Positions 8,142 through 19,672 of a stretch of DNA of 64,000 bases are shown piece after piece. Below the pieces are notes generated by a model. It made no database searches. It had not been told where the DNA came from and saw nothing but the letters and a program-made list of their open reading frames with translations. Source of the stretch: Malania oleifera (lineage: Eukaryota; Streptophyta; Magnoliopsida; Santalales; Ximeniaceae). How positions within the stretch are numbered: position 1 is the stretch's first letter; each line of letters opens with the position of its first letter. The stretch covers positions 5,188,001 to 5,252,000 of the forward strand of contig NC_080422.1 in assembly GCF_029873635.1 (NCBI RefSeq), given 5' to 3'. The position numbers were made by a program, and so were the translations under genes.

Positions 8142-10418
8142 TTGCAGACACTTCGGGAAAAGAAGTTGTACGCCAAGTTCAGTAAATGTGAATTTTGGCT
8201 GGAGAAGGTCGTGTTCTTGGGGCATGTTGTATCTGGAGGCGGTATTTCTGTGGATCCTAGCAAGATTGAGGCTGTAGTGAATTGGGCTAGACCGAGAAAT
8301 GTCCAGGAGATCAGGAGTTTCTTGGGGCTAGCAGGCTATTACCGTCGTTTTGTTGAGGGATTCTCAGCTTTGTTAGGACCCTTGACACGACTGACGAGGA
8401 AGAATGTTAGATTTGAGTGGGACGATAGTTGTGAGCAGAGTTTTCAGGAGCTGAAGCAAAGACTAGTCACAACACCAGTGTTGATCATCCCATGTGGGGG
8501 TGAGGGGTATACCATTTACAGTGATGCGTCCTTGAAGGGACTTGGATGTGTATTAATGCAGCATAGCAGGGTAGTGGCGTATGCATCCAGGCAATTGAAA
8601 GAATATGAGAAAAACTACCCTACCCATGATCTTGAGTTGGCTGCAGTGGTACACGCACTGAAGATTTGGAGGCATTACTTGTACGGTGAGCAGTGTGAGA
8701 TCTTCTCTGACCATAAAAGTTTGAAATATTTCTTTACGCAGAAAGAACTGAATATGAGGCGGAGAAGATGGTTGGAGCTGATTAAGGATTTTGATTGTAC
8801 CATCAGTTATCACCCAGGGAAAGCAAACGTGGTAGCTGATGCGTTGAGCAGGAAATCCAGGGAGCCAGTGTTGGCGGCTATGGGGATCCAGCATCCGATC
8901 ATAATGGATCTGGAGAGACTCGGCATAGAGTTGGTGGAGAGTGATCTCCCAGTATGTATTGCCAGCCTAGTGGTACAGCCTACCCTGCAGGAGAGAATTA
9001 AAGCTACCCAGAAGGAAGATCCAGAGCTAGTGAAGGTGATAGACAGAGTACAGAGTGGGCAGGGGGAGGAGTTCAGTATCGCAGATGATGGAGCTTTGCA
9101 GTTCCGTTCTAGATTATGTGTTCCTGCCGATACTGAGATCAGGAAGACTATTCTAGAGGAGGCTCACAGATCTTTGTATACAGTTCATCCCGGTAGTACG
9201 AAGATGTACAGAGATCTGCGAGAGTCATACTGGTGGAGTGGTATGAAGAGAGAGATTGCTGAGTATGTAGCACAGTGTTTGATGTGCCAACAGGTAAAGG
9301 CTGAGCACCAGAGACCGGTAGGGCAGTTGCAGCCGTTATTCATCCCGGAGTGGAAGTGGGATCACATATCGATGGACTCCGTGTTAGGACTACCGATGAC
9401 ATTACATGGTCATAATGCCATCTGGGTGATTGTTGATCGATTGACGAAGACCGCCTACTTTATTCCCATCAAGATCAGCTACTCCCTCAGCCGTTTAGCG
9501 GAGATTTACATTCAGGAGATAGTACGTTCTCATGGGGTGCCTGTATCTATTGTATCGAATCGAGACCCACAATTCACATCACGATTTTGGAGGAGTTTGC
9601 AGGAGGCTCTAGGGTCTCAGTTATCGTTTAGTACGGCATTCCATCCTCAGTCAGACGGGCAGACTGAGAGGACGATACAGATATTAGAGGACATGCTCAG
9701 AGCGTGTGTACTAGACTTTGGGGGTAGTTGGACTCAGTTCATGCCATTAGTAGAATTTGCGTATAATAATAGTTATCAGTCTAGCATTGGCATGGCACCA
9801 TTTGAGGCTCTGTACGGTAGGAGATGTCGTTCTCCTTTGTTTTGGGATGAAGTGGGTGAGCGGCGAGTAGTGGGGCCAGAGCTGGTTCAGCAAGCATGTG
9901 ATAAAGTTCGTCTTATCAGGGACAGGATCAGTGCAGCTCAGAGCCGACAGAAGAGTTATGCCGACCATCGCCACAGGAATTTAGAGTTTGATGTAGGTGA
10001 TCACGTATTTTTGAAGATAGCTCCGATGAAAGGGGTTATGCGATTTGGGAGGAAGGGTAAACTTAGTCCTAGGTTTATCCGTCCATTTGAGATTCTAGAT
10101 AAAGTGGGACCGGTAGCCTACAGGCTAGCTTTGCCACCTGTATTGTCCAGGATTCACAACGTATTTCATGTTGCTATGTTGAGGAAATACGTCCCAGACC
10201 CTTCTCATGTCATCAATTATGATGAGTTGGAGCTTAGTGATTCACTGGGATATGAGGAGGTACCAGTACAGATTCTGGATAGGAAAGTGCAAGAGCTACG
10301 TAACAGGACGATTCCTCAAGTAAAAGTCTTGTGGAGGAATCATGCAGTAGAAGAGGCTTCTTGGGAGTCTGAGGAGCAGATGAAGCAGAGGTATCCGCAT
10401 TTATTTCAAGAAGTCTGA
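8142..10418 (+). pseudogene. gag-pol: Tekay-like pol: RT end, RNase H, integrase, chromodomain-like tail
   Basis: Same frame as the preceding part. It shows the RT thumb ([21 protein letters not shown]), RNase H (YSDAS, ELAAVV, SDHKSL), the integrase HHCC zinc finger ([17 protein letters not shown]) and integrase core ([27 protein letters not shown]). The C-terminus has [14 protein letters not shown], typical of Tekay-like chromodomain ends that steer integration to heterochromatin. The second catalytic Asp of the integrase triad, normally in S-D-R-D, reads Asn (AAT, 9558-9560), which should abolish strand transfer. The frame ends at 10418. Confidence 0.9.
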
Positions 10419-10660
10419 GTGAATAAATGTAAATAGTTAAGTAGTTTTCTGTTGTAGGTACATGTAATAGTTGAATAGTGTAGTACTTTAGTTTTGGGAG
10501 AATGGTTTTTCTTTTGTATATGTAATCTTCCAAGACTCGAGATGTAACCACGGTATTCCTCCGCCATAAGTGAGGGTAGGTAATAAAATGAGTAGACCCT
10601 TTTTCCTGATTAAAGGATGGCGAGTATGGAAACAGTAAATTTCGAGGACGAAATTCTTTT
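10419..10660 (+). other. Tekay-like 3' untranslated region
   Basis: Short non-coding stretch between the pol stop and the polypurine tract. It includes a TTTCGAGGACGAAATT phrase commonly seen just before the polypurine tract of plant gypsy elements. No further feature was seen. Confidence 0.7.
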
Positions 10661-10673
10661 AAGGGGGGAGGAA
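10661..10673 (+). other. Polypurine tract of Tekay-like element
   Basis: AAGGGGGGAGGAA lies immediately before the 3' LTR start TGTAGTAACCGG. This is the expected plus-strand priming site. Confidence 0.93.
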
Positions 10674-10694
10674 TGTAGTAACCGGAAAAAAAAA

Positions 10695-10729
<35 letters not shown>

Positions 10730-10839
10730 TAATAAAATAATAAAATAATAAAATAAAATAAATTAATTAAATTAATAAGTAAAATGAACAGTATGATAAG
10801 GAACAAATATATATATATATATATAAATATTAAAGCATG

Positions 10840-10892
<53 letters not shown>

Positions 10893-11032
10893 AAGGTATG
10901 AAAGCTTCTTAAAGAAGCTTTACTTTACTTTACTTTATTTAAGATTTATTATATATATATATATATTATTAAATTAGCACAAGCTTCTTTAAGAAGCTTT
11001 GGAAATCAAATTTTGGATATTTTTTTGGAAGT

Positions 11033-11077
<45 letters not shown>

Positions 11078-12974
11078 CGACTCTCTCTCTTCGATTCCGA
11101 GCTAGTTTTACGCCGGATCGACAAACCGAAACCACCACGACGCTCCTGGCGAAGTTCTCTACAAGTCTGCCGGAACGGATCGTCAGGAAAATGAAGTTGG
11201 ATTTCATCCCAAATCCAAGGTAAGGCTTTATATTCAATATTTGGATTTTTGACAGTTGAAGAAAGTAATATACGCGTAAAAATACTGAACTTTAATACTG
11301 AAAATTTTCAGTTCCAGGGTATTGATTGGGAACGTTGGGAATCATCCCTAAGTTGAGGTAAGATTTTTAAGTCGAATTTGACTTAGTGGTAGTTATAGAA
11401 AATATTGTACGTACGAAAATACTAAACTTTAATTCTGCGAATTTTCATTTTCAGGGTATTGAGTTGAGAACCTTGCGAGTACGGGGAAGATTTTCTTAGG
11501 GGCTTTTCAGGAATCAGGTAAGGGGATAAACTAAGTTAGTTTTGTTTTGAGAAAATGTATGTATATATATAGCATCTGGTTTCAGGAAAAATAAATATAT
11601 TTATATATATGATTTATATTTGGAAAATACTGTTTAAATGATTATATGTTGAATACGTATAAAATTTGTTTAGTGTGGCATGAGTATAAAAATGTTGTGA
11701 AATACTGTTTTTTTTGGGAATGGGGACGATATGGATTTCTATGATGGAAAACTGGCATACGGGCCGAGATATTTTTATATGTATATGTGATTTGCCGGCG
11801 TATGGGTCATGCTATGTGGATGAGATTTGCCGGCGTACGGGCTGTGCTATGTGATTTGCCGGCGTACGGGCCGTGCTATGTGGTTCGCCAGCGTACGGGC
11901 TGTGCTATGTGATATGCCGGCGTACTGGCCGTGCTATGTTAAAATGTGTAATACCGGCGTACGGGCCGATGATTTTCATGATACACGTATATATGTGAAA
12001 TGATATGATTGATGTGAAAATAAATGATATGAGATATTTATGTATCACGGTTTTAGTATATGTATATGATATCAGAACCTGGTTGGCTTGGTCTAGGCTA
12101 GCACTTGCACGGTACCGTTGCTATGTGTCCATGGTCCTCGTGATCATGATATCTGTGTTAACGCCGCTGTACGGAGTGGTGTGAGATTGGATGGTTGATG
12201 TGGTTATTTTCAAGAAGTGTGCTGTTATCGCCCCTGGTGTACGGACCAATCTGGGTAGACCCATCGGACCTACAAACTACTGTTTAACTTGGCAGTGGTC
12301 GGCCAACCATTGTCAGGTCCCGCCTTCGGGCCACACAACCCAGTCATGTGGGGGTAATACATGACAACAGCCAGCTAACCTACCAGGATTGTTTTATGTT
12401 ATTATTAGTGTATGAGATGAGATATGTTTATGAAAATGCAGTATATTCTGCTATGTGTTGATATGCATATGTTTTCCCATATTTGATAAACAGTATTGAA
12501 TATGTTATGTATGGTATATGTAGAACACAGAATACTCATGTTGCCACACACTGGTATTAGTTTATTTCCCTTACTGAGAGGTGTCTCACCCCTAAATCTT
12601 ATACATTTTTCAGGAGCCCCTGATAGGAGAGCGGGAAAAGCCCACTGATCTAGATCAGTTGTTTGCCCTCTTTGGAAGGGTAAGTTTTTGGTAGGGACAG
12701 TTAGGTTTTGTGGGAGGTTGTCCCTAAATTTCATTTTTGAGATGTATATACTGTGATATAGTAATTGTAGTGACTCTGGTATGTGTTATGCACAATATGA
12801 TGAGATGTATATGATTTTATACTTTCTGCTGCGTAGGCTTCTGCTGTATGTTTTGTTATATCCCTGGTGCCCACGGGCCCATGTGGATTGTGACCTGCTG
12901 AGGTGGAATGTATGATGTGATGATAATTTATTTATATAAAAAAAAAATATGTGAAAAAGGAGCAGGTCGTTACA
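10674..12974 (+). repeat. Tekay-like 3' LTR
   Basis: 2301 bp, aligning almost base for base with the 5' LTR. Differences are a longer TAA/ATA run at the start, shorter GT and CT runs, seven rather than eight 14-bp repeats, and scattered transitions. It ends CGTTACA next to the GTATG duplication. Confidence 0.93.
11752..11967 (+). repeat. CCGGCGTACGGGCC array in 3' LTR, 7 copies
   Basis: Counterpart of 4315-4559 with one unit fewer. The first copies read CTGGCATACGGGCC and CCGGCGTATGGGTC, again transition variants. Confidence 0.85.
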
Positions 12975-12979
12975 GTATG

Positions 12980-13435
12980 TATATTAGAACTGTATTGTGA
13001 AAATATTGGAATTGTGAAATGTTTATGTTTTGCTGTTGAAATAACACTTATGTATCCATACACTGGTATAACCTATTTCTCCCTTACGGAGAGGTGTCTC
13101 ACCCCTATCATACAAATGTCTTTCAGGTCCTTCGAGTAGCCGACACTAGTGTCCTAGCTTTTCAGGAGCGTGGTGGTTGGTTAGCTATGTAGAAGTACTT
13201 GTGCAAGCATTGATCCTTGGCCGGGTTGTCATTTTTGGTTATGTAGACACCCGGGGTATGTTATGTATTTTGGGGAACTAAATCCTAATGTTGTATAGAC
13301 TCTAGTATGGTGTTAGGAATGTATTAGGTTAAATTATTCCGCTACGTATATACATTGTGTTTGTGATGATGTATAGGTTATACGTGAACCCTACGGGGTC
13401 GGACCCTTATATTGTGTAGTATCATGGATGATTGT
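12980..13435 (+). mobile_element. Solo LTR1, part 2 of 3
   Basis: It continues LTR1 after the duplicated GTATG. It holds the conserved ACACTGGTAT..CTTACGGAGAGGTGTCTCACCCC box (about 13058-13106), followed by a TTTCAG acceptor-like site (about 13121-13126). No coding signal. It ends at the ATTGT (13431-13435) duplicated by the Tat-like insertion. Confidence 0.78.
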
Positions 13436-13459
13436 TGTAGACACCCCATTTTTACCTAG

Positions 13460-14063
13460 GCCCAATATATGTATTACTATTATTATTATTATTTTATTAT
13501 TATTAGTATTATTATTATTTATTCTTATTATTATTGTTATTATTAATCTTCACTAATCTTGTTATTTTTATTATTTTTATTATTATTATTATTATTATTT
13601 TCTGTATTATTATTATTATTTTTCATTAGTATTATTAATAGTACTTTATTATTATTATTATTATTATTTTCATTATTATTTTTATTATTTTTATTATCAT
13701 TAGTATTTTTATTACTATTATTACTATTATCTTATTTATTATTATTATTTTTCATTAGTATTATTATTATTACTTTTATTTCTATTTATATTGTTTATTA
13801 TTATTATTATTATTTATTATTATTTTCATTATTATTGACATTATTTTTAATTATTATTATTATTAGTATGTTTACCTTTATTATTACTATTATTATTATT
13901 ATTTTATTTATTTATTTATCTTTGTTATTACTATTATTATTATTATTATTATTATTTATTTCGGTTATTATTATTATTATTATTATTATTGTTATTATTT
14001 TGTTGTCACTATTATTTTTAGTATCTTTATTATCATCATTATTATTACTATTATTTATTTATC

Positions 14064-14095
<32 letters not shown>

Positions 14096-14158
14096 TTCTG
14101 TATTATTATTATTATTATTAGTTATTTTTGTCATTACTATTATATATATTATTACCAT
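13460..14158 (+). repeat. ATT/TTA microsatellite tract, 5' LTR
   Basis: About 700 bp dominated by ATT repeats with scattered interruptions. It generates long open frames of Leu/Ile/Phe/Tyr that are not genes. Confidence 0.95.
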
Positions 14159-14217
14159 AAAATATGAAGGGAATAAAAATGAAAAAGGAAAGGAGAAGAA
14201 GGAATTTTTAGGGTTGA

Positions 14218-14240
14218 GATTTTATAAAAGGGGGGGGGGG
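14218..14240 (+). promoter_or_regulatory. Probable Tat-like LTR TATA box
   Basis: TTTATAAAAG precedes a run of G and then a GC-rich leader with many CT and CA steps. The same arrangement occurs in the 3' LTR (TATAAAAG 25520-25527). Transcription of the element probably starts a few tens of bases downstream. Confidence 0.6.
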
Positions 14241-16141
14241 GCTGCACACACACAGCAGCGCACGGAGCCAGCCATTGAAAGAATTTTTTCTCTGCTCTCT
14301 GTCTCTCCCACACCACCAGACCACCCCCTCTGCTCTCTGTTTCTCCCGCTGCCCCCTCAGTTCCCACAGATTTGCAGCACCAGCGGACTCCTACAGCACC
14401 ATCTTCCCCGTCGCCGCTGCAACGCTAGGCACCGCAGCAACTCCGGCGACCACGAGCAGCCCCTCCAGTCCACGCCGTGAACCTCCACCTCGCTAGCAAC
14501 CACCCGAGCATGAATCTCGGCTAGCCTCCAGCAGTCACCCAGTCCCCAGCAGTCCGGCTCCACAGCCAGACGCAGAGCTTCCAGCCAGCCACCACTGCTG
14601 CACAGCCCCGCCGGGTTCCCTCCAGTCTGTGCACCAGGAACCCCATCAACCTCTGCAAACTCCCGGCCACCTCCAGGTCCTCCACAGCCGCTGCCAAGAC
14701 CACAGACCCGAGGCCACGCGCTGCAACCCTTGTCACCGTCGGCCTCTTCATCTTCCCGTTGCAGAAAAGCCCACGCCCCCTCCGCTGTAAGTCCCTCTGC
14801 CAGAATACCAGCAGGCCACAAACACACACATACACTCTGTATATATATGCAAGATTGTACATTTATTTTTGCAGGTATTAAATCACTGGTATATATTCAT
14901 GTTTTTTTTTGTATTATTATTATTATTATTTTGTATGTGCAGTGTATGTTCATGTTATGGTATATTCAGAATTTTTTTTTTTTATATTTATATTGCATGT
15001 TTATTTTATTCATTAGGTTGAGATCATGATGGTGTTCTACATCTAGGTTATTTTCGTATATTTAAGCTATTATGAAAGTGCGGTGTATTTATGCTATTGG
15101 TTCGTTTGCATATATTTTCACATATTCGTGTTATTATTAATGTGCGATATATTTATGTTGGTGGTATTTTATTGTATATGCATTTTTTTATTTTATTGCT
15201 TGTATATTGTTTAGGGGGGTTTTAGTATTTTATTACGGTTATTCATTTGTTTGTATATGTATTTAGGGGGTTTATATGACAATGCATTTATTTTTATTTG
15301 TATATTTACTCAGGATGTCCATATTAATGTTTAATCGTTTAATGCTTTATCCTTATTATGTATTTGTGTTTATATTGTATATTATTGCATATTTAAAATT
15401 ATTGCATTGCATTGCTGTTATATATTTTTAACATTGTATATCATATTCTGATTTATTGTATTATCATTTATGCATATTAATGTTAGGGTTGATGTTGTTA
15501 CCATAATTCCATTAATTATTTTCCATATTTATTATTGTATATTTACACGTTGATTTTCAGGGCGATTTGTCTCCATAATTTCCATATTTATTATTTTTGT
15601 ATTTACACTAATTTTAGGGTTGACTGGTTTTCCATATATATATTCATGTATACATTTACAGATTAATCTTAGGGCTACTTGATTTCCATAATTTGATGAG
15701 TAGATTATTTCCTTAGTTTTAGTAATATTATTTCTATATGTATTTAGTAGGTCATTGATTGTGTGTTCATATTAAGGTAAGTTTTTTATAGTTAAAATAT
15801 GCATATTATCTTTGTTACTATTGTAATATTGTTATTATTATTGTATTACTTCTATTACTGCTAATACTACTATTATCAGTACTATTACTATTATTATTAT
15901 CAGTTTTAATATTGGTATCAATATGGTATTAATTATTATCACTATTATTATTATTATTAATTAATATTATCATTATTATCACTATTAATATTATTATTAC
16001 TATTGTTAATATTTTTTGTTATTTGGTCTTATATGCATCAGAGCATTTATTTTTATTAAAATATTTTCTTGATTTTTAAATTCCTATGATTTTATTGCGA
16101 GGGTATGAGCCTTCGGGCATCACGTACCCTAAGCTCTGAGG

Positions 16142-16176
<35 letters not shown>

Positions 16177-16543
16177 CTTTATTTATTTATTATTTTATTT
16201 ATTTATTTATTTATTTATTTTCACATGTATTTATAAATTCATAAAAAAAGGAGTAATTTAAAGAATTATTAGATTAACTTAAGGATAATTTCAAATTAAT
16301 TAGGTACCGTTCGTAAGAACGGGCGCGTAGGGGGTGCTCGTACCTTCCCCTCTCGTAACCGAACTCCCGGCCCCAACTCTGGTAATGTAGACCGATTCTA
16401 CCCCTAACGGGGTAGTAATCATGTGTTCTAACCGCACTAAAGGTTAGTGGCGACTCCGACATTCCATGTTTTTCCTTAAAAATAAAAATTGATTTTCATT
16501 TCGCCGCTCGGGGCACACGCGCTCCCGGGACGCCGCGACAACT

Positions 16544-16562
16544 TGGCGACTCCGCTGGGGAC
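16544..16562 (+). other. Primer binding site, tRNA-Arg type
   Basis: TGGCGACTCCGCTGGGGAC lies 3 bp after the LTR. From memory it is complementary, with one mismatch, to the 3' end of a plant tRNA-Arg. A tRNA-Arg primer fits the Tat/Ogre group. The tRNA identity should be checked against a tRNA set. Confidence 0.75.
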
Positions 16563-18235
16563 TTAGAGAGTCGAGCCATTATTTAATTAGAAATTATCCC
16601 AAGGTCTAATTTGATAAATCTTTTAATTACTCCGTATTTTGTAAATATTGTAATTTGTAAATAACTTTACTTAATTATAAATATTTTACTTCCATAATTT
16701 GTAAATAACCTCAATTAATTAAGAATATTTTGTTTCCTAATTTGTTGAGCATTAATTGTAGATATTTTGTTTTTAAATATTCTGAATAAACATATTAATT
16801 ATAGATATTGTGAATAAGCATATCAATTATAGATATTTTGTATACTAAAAATATTTTGTTTCCTTATTTTTTGTTTCCAAATTTTTTAGAATCAACATGT
16901 TAATGGCAGATAATATGTTTCCATATCTTGTGAATAAATAAAGATATCTTGTTTCCATATTCTTTATAGCATGTGAATAAATGTGGGGATAGCGGGGTTA
17001 GGTTAAATTTAAATGCACACACTTTCACTCTCTATACCCGAGCTTTCCTTACTAGGACTAGATAGGAGTGTAATAGCGTCAGTTCCTTCGTGGCAGAGCT
17101 TGATGGGACCCGCGAACCACTCCACTCAGTGCGGGTTTTATCCGGACCCCTATGGGGGAGGATGAAATTCCAAACTGGGAACCTTTTGTCAATAGGGTTA
17201 GAACCTACCCACACATACTTGTCTATAGTCTTCCTTAACTAGGGTAGAGCCATGAAGAACCCTATACATACGTACCTACCCTAGGTTGGGACAGGAGCCA
17301 CATCCTTCTCCATGAATAGTGTGTTGCATATATGTGAAATACTTTGTATTATATCATGCATTTGACATACATTTAGACATACATACTACTTAGTTAGTAT
17401 TCTGAAAAAGCCCAATAATGAGACCAAGACCTATCCTTTCAAAAAATGAAGCACTTGGCCCAAGCATTTTAAAACATGGGTTGGCCCAACCCTTTTCAAG
17501 TAACTCGGGCCCAATTTTTTGAGAAATAACAAGTATAGGCCCAACCTTTTCCTAAGGAAAAACTCGGTCCAGGCCTGATTTTCAAAATGGGTCAAATCCA
17601 GATTTCCATAAATGGGCTTCGGCCTTATTACCCTAAAAATCCAGGCCCATATTTTCTAAACAATCCAAGCCCAAATCCTTTTAAAATTAGGGCCTGATCC
17701 CATCATAAAGTATATTGAAGCCCATATTTTAAAATACTTGAGGCCCAAGTGCACACTAAAGTCCACAAGTCCGCACTGAACAAATCCAACGGGTTGACCA
17801 ACCTGGGTCAACCCCAACCTCAGATCATAATTTGACCCTTCATAAAATCTGAGATACATGAACCGATTGAGGGAAGAATTGAATTTAAATTGTGGCCCAT
17901 CAATGATTGTCTTGAAATCTCTCATTAGTGGGACTTTTCCTAGAATGCTGACAAAGTAGTTAGTTAGGTTACATTGCATCCATGTATTCATGCGTAATTT
18001 CATGCGTAATCATGCACGCTAGGTCACATTCATGTTCATATCTCTATTTGTATGTGTAATTGCACTAGTTACATCCATGCACAAACATACATTGCATTCA
18101 TGCATTCATACCTATGCATTCACGATTCTAAAAAGGGAAGGTTTTGGTTTGCAGTGCCTAGCCACAGAATTCGTCTAAGCAAGCAACATTGAGACTGTCA
18201 CGCATCAATACAATACCAGGAGAAGGGCAAAAGAA
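16563..18235 (+). other. Tat-like leader, no gene seen
   Basis: 1.67 kb between primer site and gag. It is AT-rich to about 16980, then contains repeated GGCCCAA phrases (17410-17760) and ATGCATTCAT-rich DNA before the gag start. No stable frame or protein motif was seen. Confidence 0.75.
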
Positions 18236-19672
18236 ATGAGTGAACAATTGGAAGGTAGAGTCCTGGGCATAGAACAAGGACAGGAAGAATTGATTGAAAA
18301 AATGAGTAAAATTATGGAATTGTTGATGAACAAAGGAAAAGCGGTACAAAATGATTCTGAAACAGATATAGACCCTACTCATCCTCCAAGGTTCACCCTA
18401 AATCATGGACAAACATCAGCTCCACCGCCGGGTGTCATGGGGGATCCAATGCCAAATATGCCTCCATTTATCCCAACTGTGCCTGCACAGGGGTTTCCAG
18501 TGGCAGGGACTTCCCCTTTAGCAACTCCTGATATGGGGATAAATAGACCTGAGTCTGAGCGTTGTTGTGACGTATTAGAGGAGCGCTTGAAAGCAATTGA
18601 AGGGTATAATACATTTGATTCCGTTGACCCTAATGACCTTTGCCTAGTACCAAAGGTCACTTTGCCGCCAAAATTCAAGTTGCCGGATTTTGAAAAATTC
18701 GATGGGACCCACTGTCCTCGGACCCACCTGCGCTTGTATTGCCAAAAAATGGCTGCACATACTGATGATGAAAGGTTGATGATGCATTGCTTTCAAGATA
18801 GTTTGACTGGAGCAGCTATCAGATGGTACATTCAGTAGGATCGAGCTCGAATTCGTACTTGGAAAGATCTGACAAATTCCTTCATAACTCAGTACCGCCA
18901 CGTGATAGAAATGGCACCTGATCGCATGACCTTACAAAGCATGCAAATGAAACCTAATGAAACATTTAGAGAATATGCATATAGATGGAGGGACATGTCC
19001 ATCCAAGTGAGCCCTTCAGTGGAAGATAGGGAGGCTATCTCCCTATTCGTGAATACATTGAAAGATCCCTACTTCGGACATCTCCTAGGGGCAACCCCAC
19101 ATGACTTTATGGATATTGTTGCTACTGGAGAGAGAATTGAAACGGCCATCAAAGTCGGAAGAACCAAAAGTGGTGATGCAGAAACTGACCCAAGTAAGAG
19201 GAAGAAAGACGAGGAAGCACAGATGATTCAAGGGTATCATTACCAAGAGGGTAAAATCCGGGGGACAAATAAGAATTTTGCCTACAAGCCCATAGTCCAT
19301 CAGATAGTGCATTCAGGTGCGCAACCCCAAGCAGTTCCCTTCGGACCTAAGCCTATTTCAAGGCAGCTGAGTGTTCAGGACACGGGAGGGAGCCCCCTAA
19401 TGGAAAGAAAGAGAAAAGAAGTTCAACCTATTCCGATGACTTACGCAGAATTGTTCCCGCAATTGGTGGAAATTCAAATGGTTGCACCAATACCAGGATT
19501 GTTGCTACAATCCCCTTTCCCAAGGTGGTACGACCCAAATGCTTGATGCGAGTATCATTCTGGGGCAATAGGTCATTCAATCGAAAAATGTTGGCATTTC
19601 AAGCATAAAGTACAAACCTTAAGAGATTTGGGTCTATTGGCAATTGACGTGGAGGAGCCTATTATGCAACAT
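18236..19672 (+). pseudogene. gag: Tat/Ogre-like gag, two in-frame stops
   Basis: From ATG 18236 one frame runs to TGA 19670-19672, interrupted by TAG 18836-18838 and TGA 19544-19546. The N-terminus is a coiled-coil-like stretch (residues 1-50, EQLEGRVLGIEQGQEELIEK), then a proline-rich linker. The retrotransposon gag core starts with PPKFKLPDFEKFDGT and continues through CFQDSLTGAAIRWY, across the TAG, to MKPNETFREYAYRWRD and SLFVNTLKDPYF. The zinc-knuckle-like CEYHSGAIGHSIEKCW lies just after the TGA. The TGA stands where a CGA arginine codon is expected. The product would be a particle protein. No pol follows. Family assignment rests on recalled Tat/Ogre gag motifs. Confidence 0.85.

Larger units (their letters stand above)
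3250..12974 (+). mobile_element. Full-length Ty3/gypsy chromovirus, Tekay-like
   Basis: This is a complete LTR retrotransposon of 9725 bp, flanked by a perfect 5-bp duplication GTATG (3245-3249 and 12975-12979) and inserted in LTR1. Order: 5' LTR 3250-5567, primer site 5570-5582, gag-pol 5802-10418, polypurine tract 10661-10673, 3' LTR 10674-12974. The polyprotein order is gag, protease, RT, RNase H, integrase, then a C-terminal chromodomain-like end. That end and the ~2.3 kb LTRs point to the Tekay/Del clade. The LTRs are nearly identical apart from substitutions and microsatellite or repeat-number changes, so insertion is recent. Two in-frame stops and an integrase active-site change suggest it is not autonomous. 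Confidence 0.93.
13436..16540 (+). repeat. Tat-like 5' LTR
   Basis: 3105 bp, TGTAGACACC to CGCCGCGACA. Layout: TTA/ATT-rich first 720 bp; TATAAAAG (14223-14230) before a G run; a GC-rich CT/CA leader (14240-14800); AT-rich DNA with further ATT runs (15830-16010); then a conserved GC-rich end (16300-16540) with phrases such as GGTTAGTGGCGACTCC just before the primer site. No protein-coding signal. Confidence 0.92.

Noticed and set aside
10234-10806. 190-codon minus-strand frame
   Set aside because: Antisense shadow of pol and of the TAA microsatellite in the 3' LTR; no domain.
13559-14167. Long open frame of Leu/Ile/Phe/Tyr (also 24869-25464)
   Set aside because: It is a translation of the ATT/TTA microsatellite in the Tat-like LTRs: no domain, and it would not survive unit-length changes.
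14357-14862. Gly/Ala/Trp-rich frames in the GC-rich leader (and 25731-26137)
   Set aside because: GC-rich LTR leader present in both LTRs; stops and composition argue against a gene.
16274-16462. 62-codon minus frame identical in both Tat-like LTRs (27574-27762)
   Set aside because: The identity is explained by the LTR duplication. The sequence is the conserved LTR end, with no known protein.
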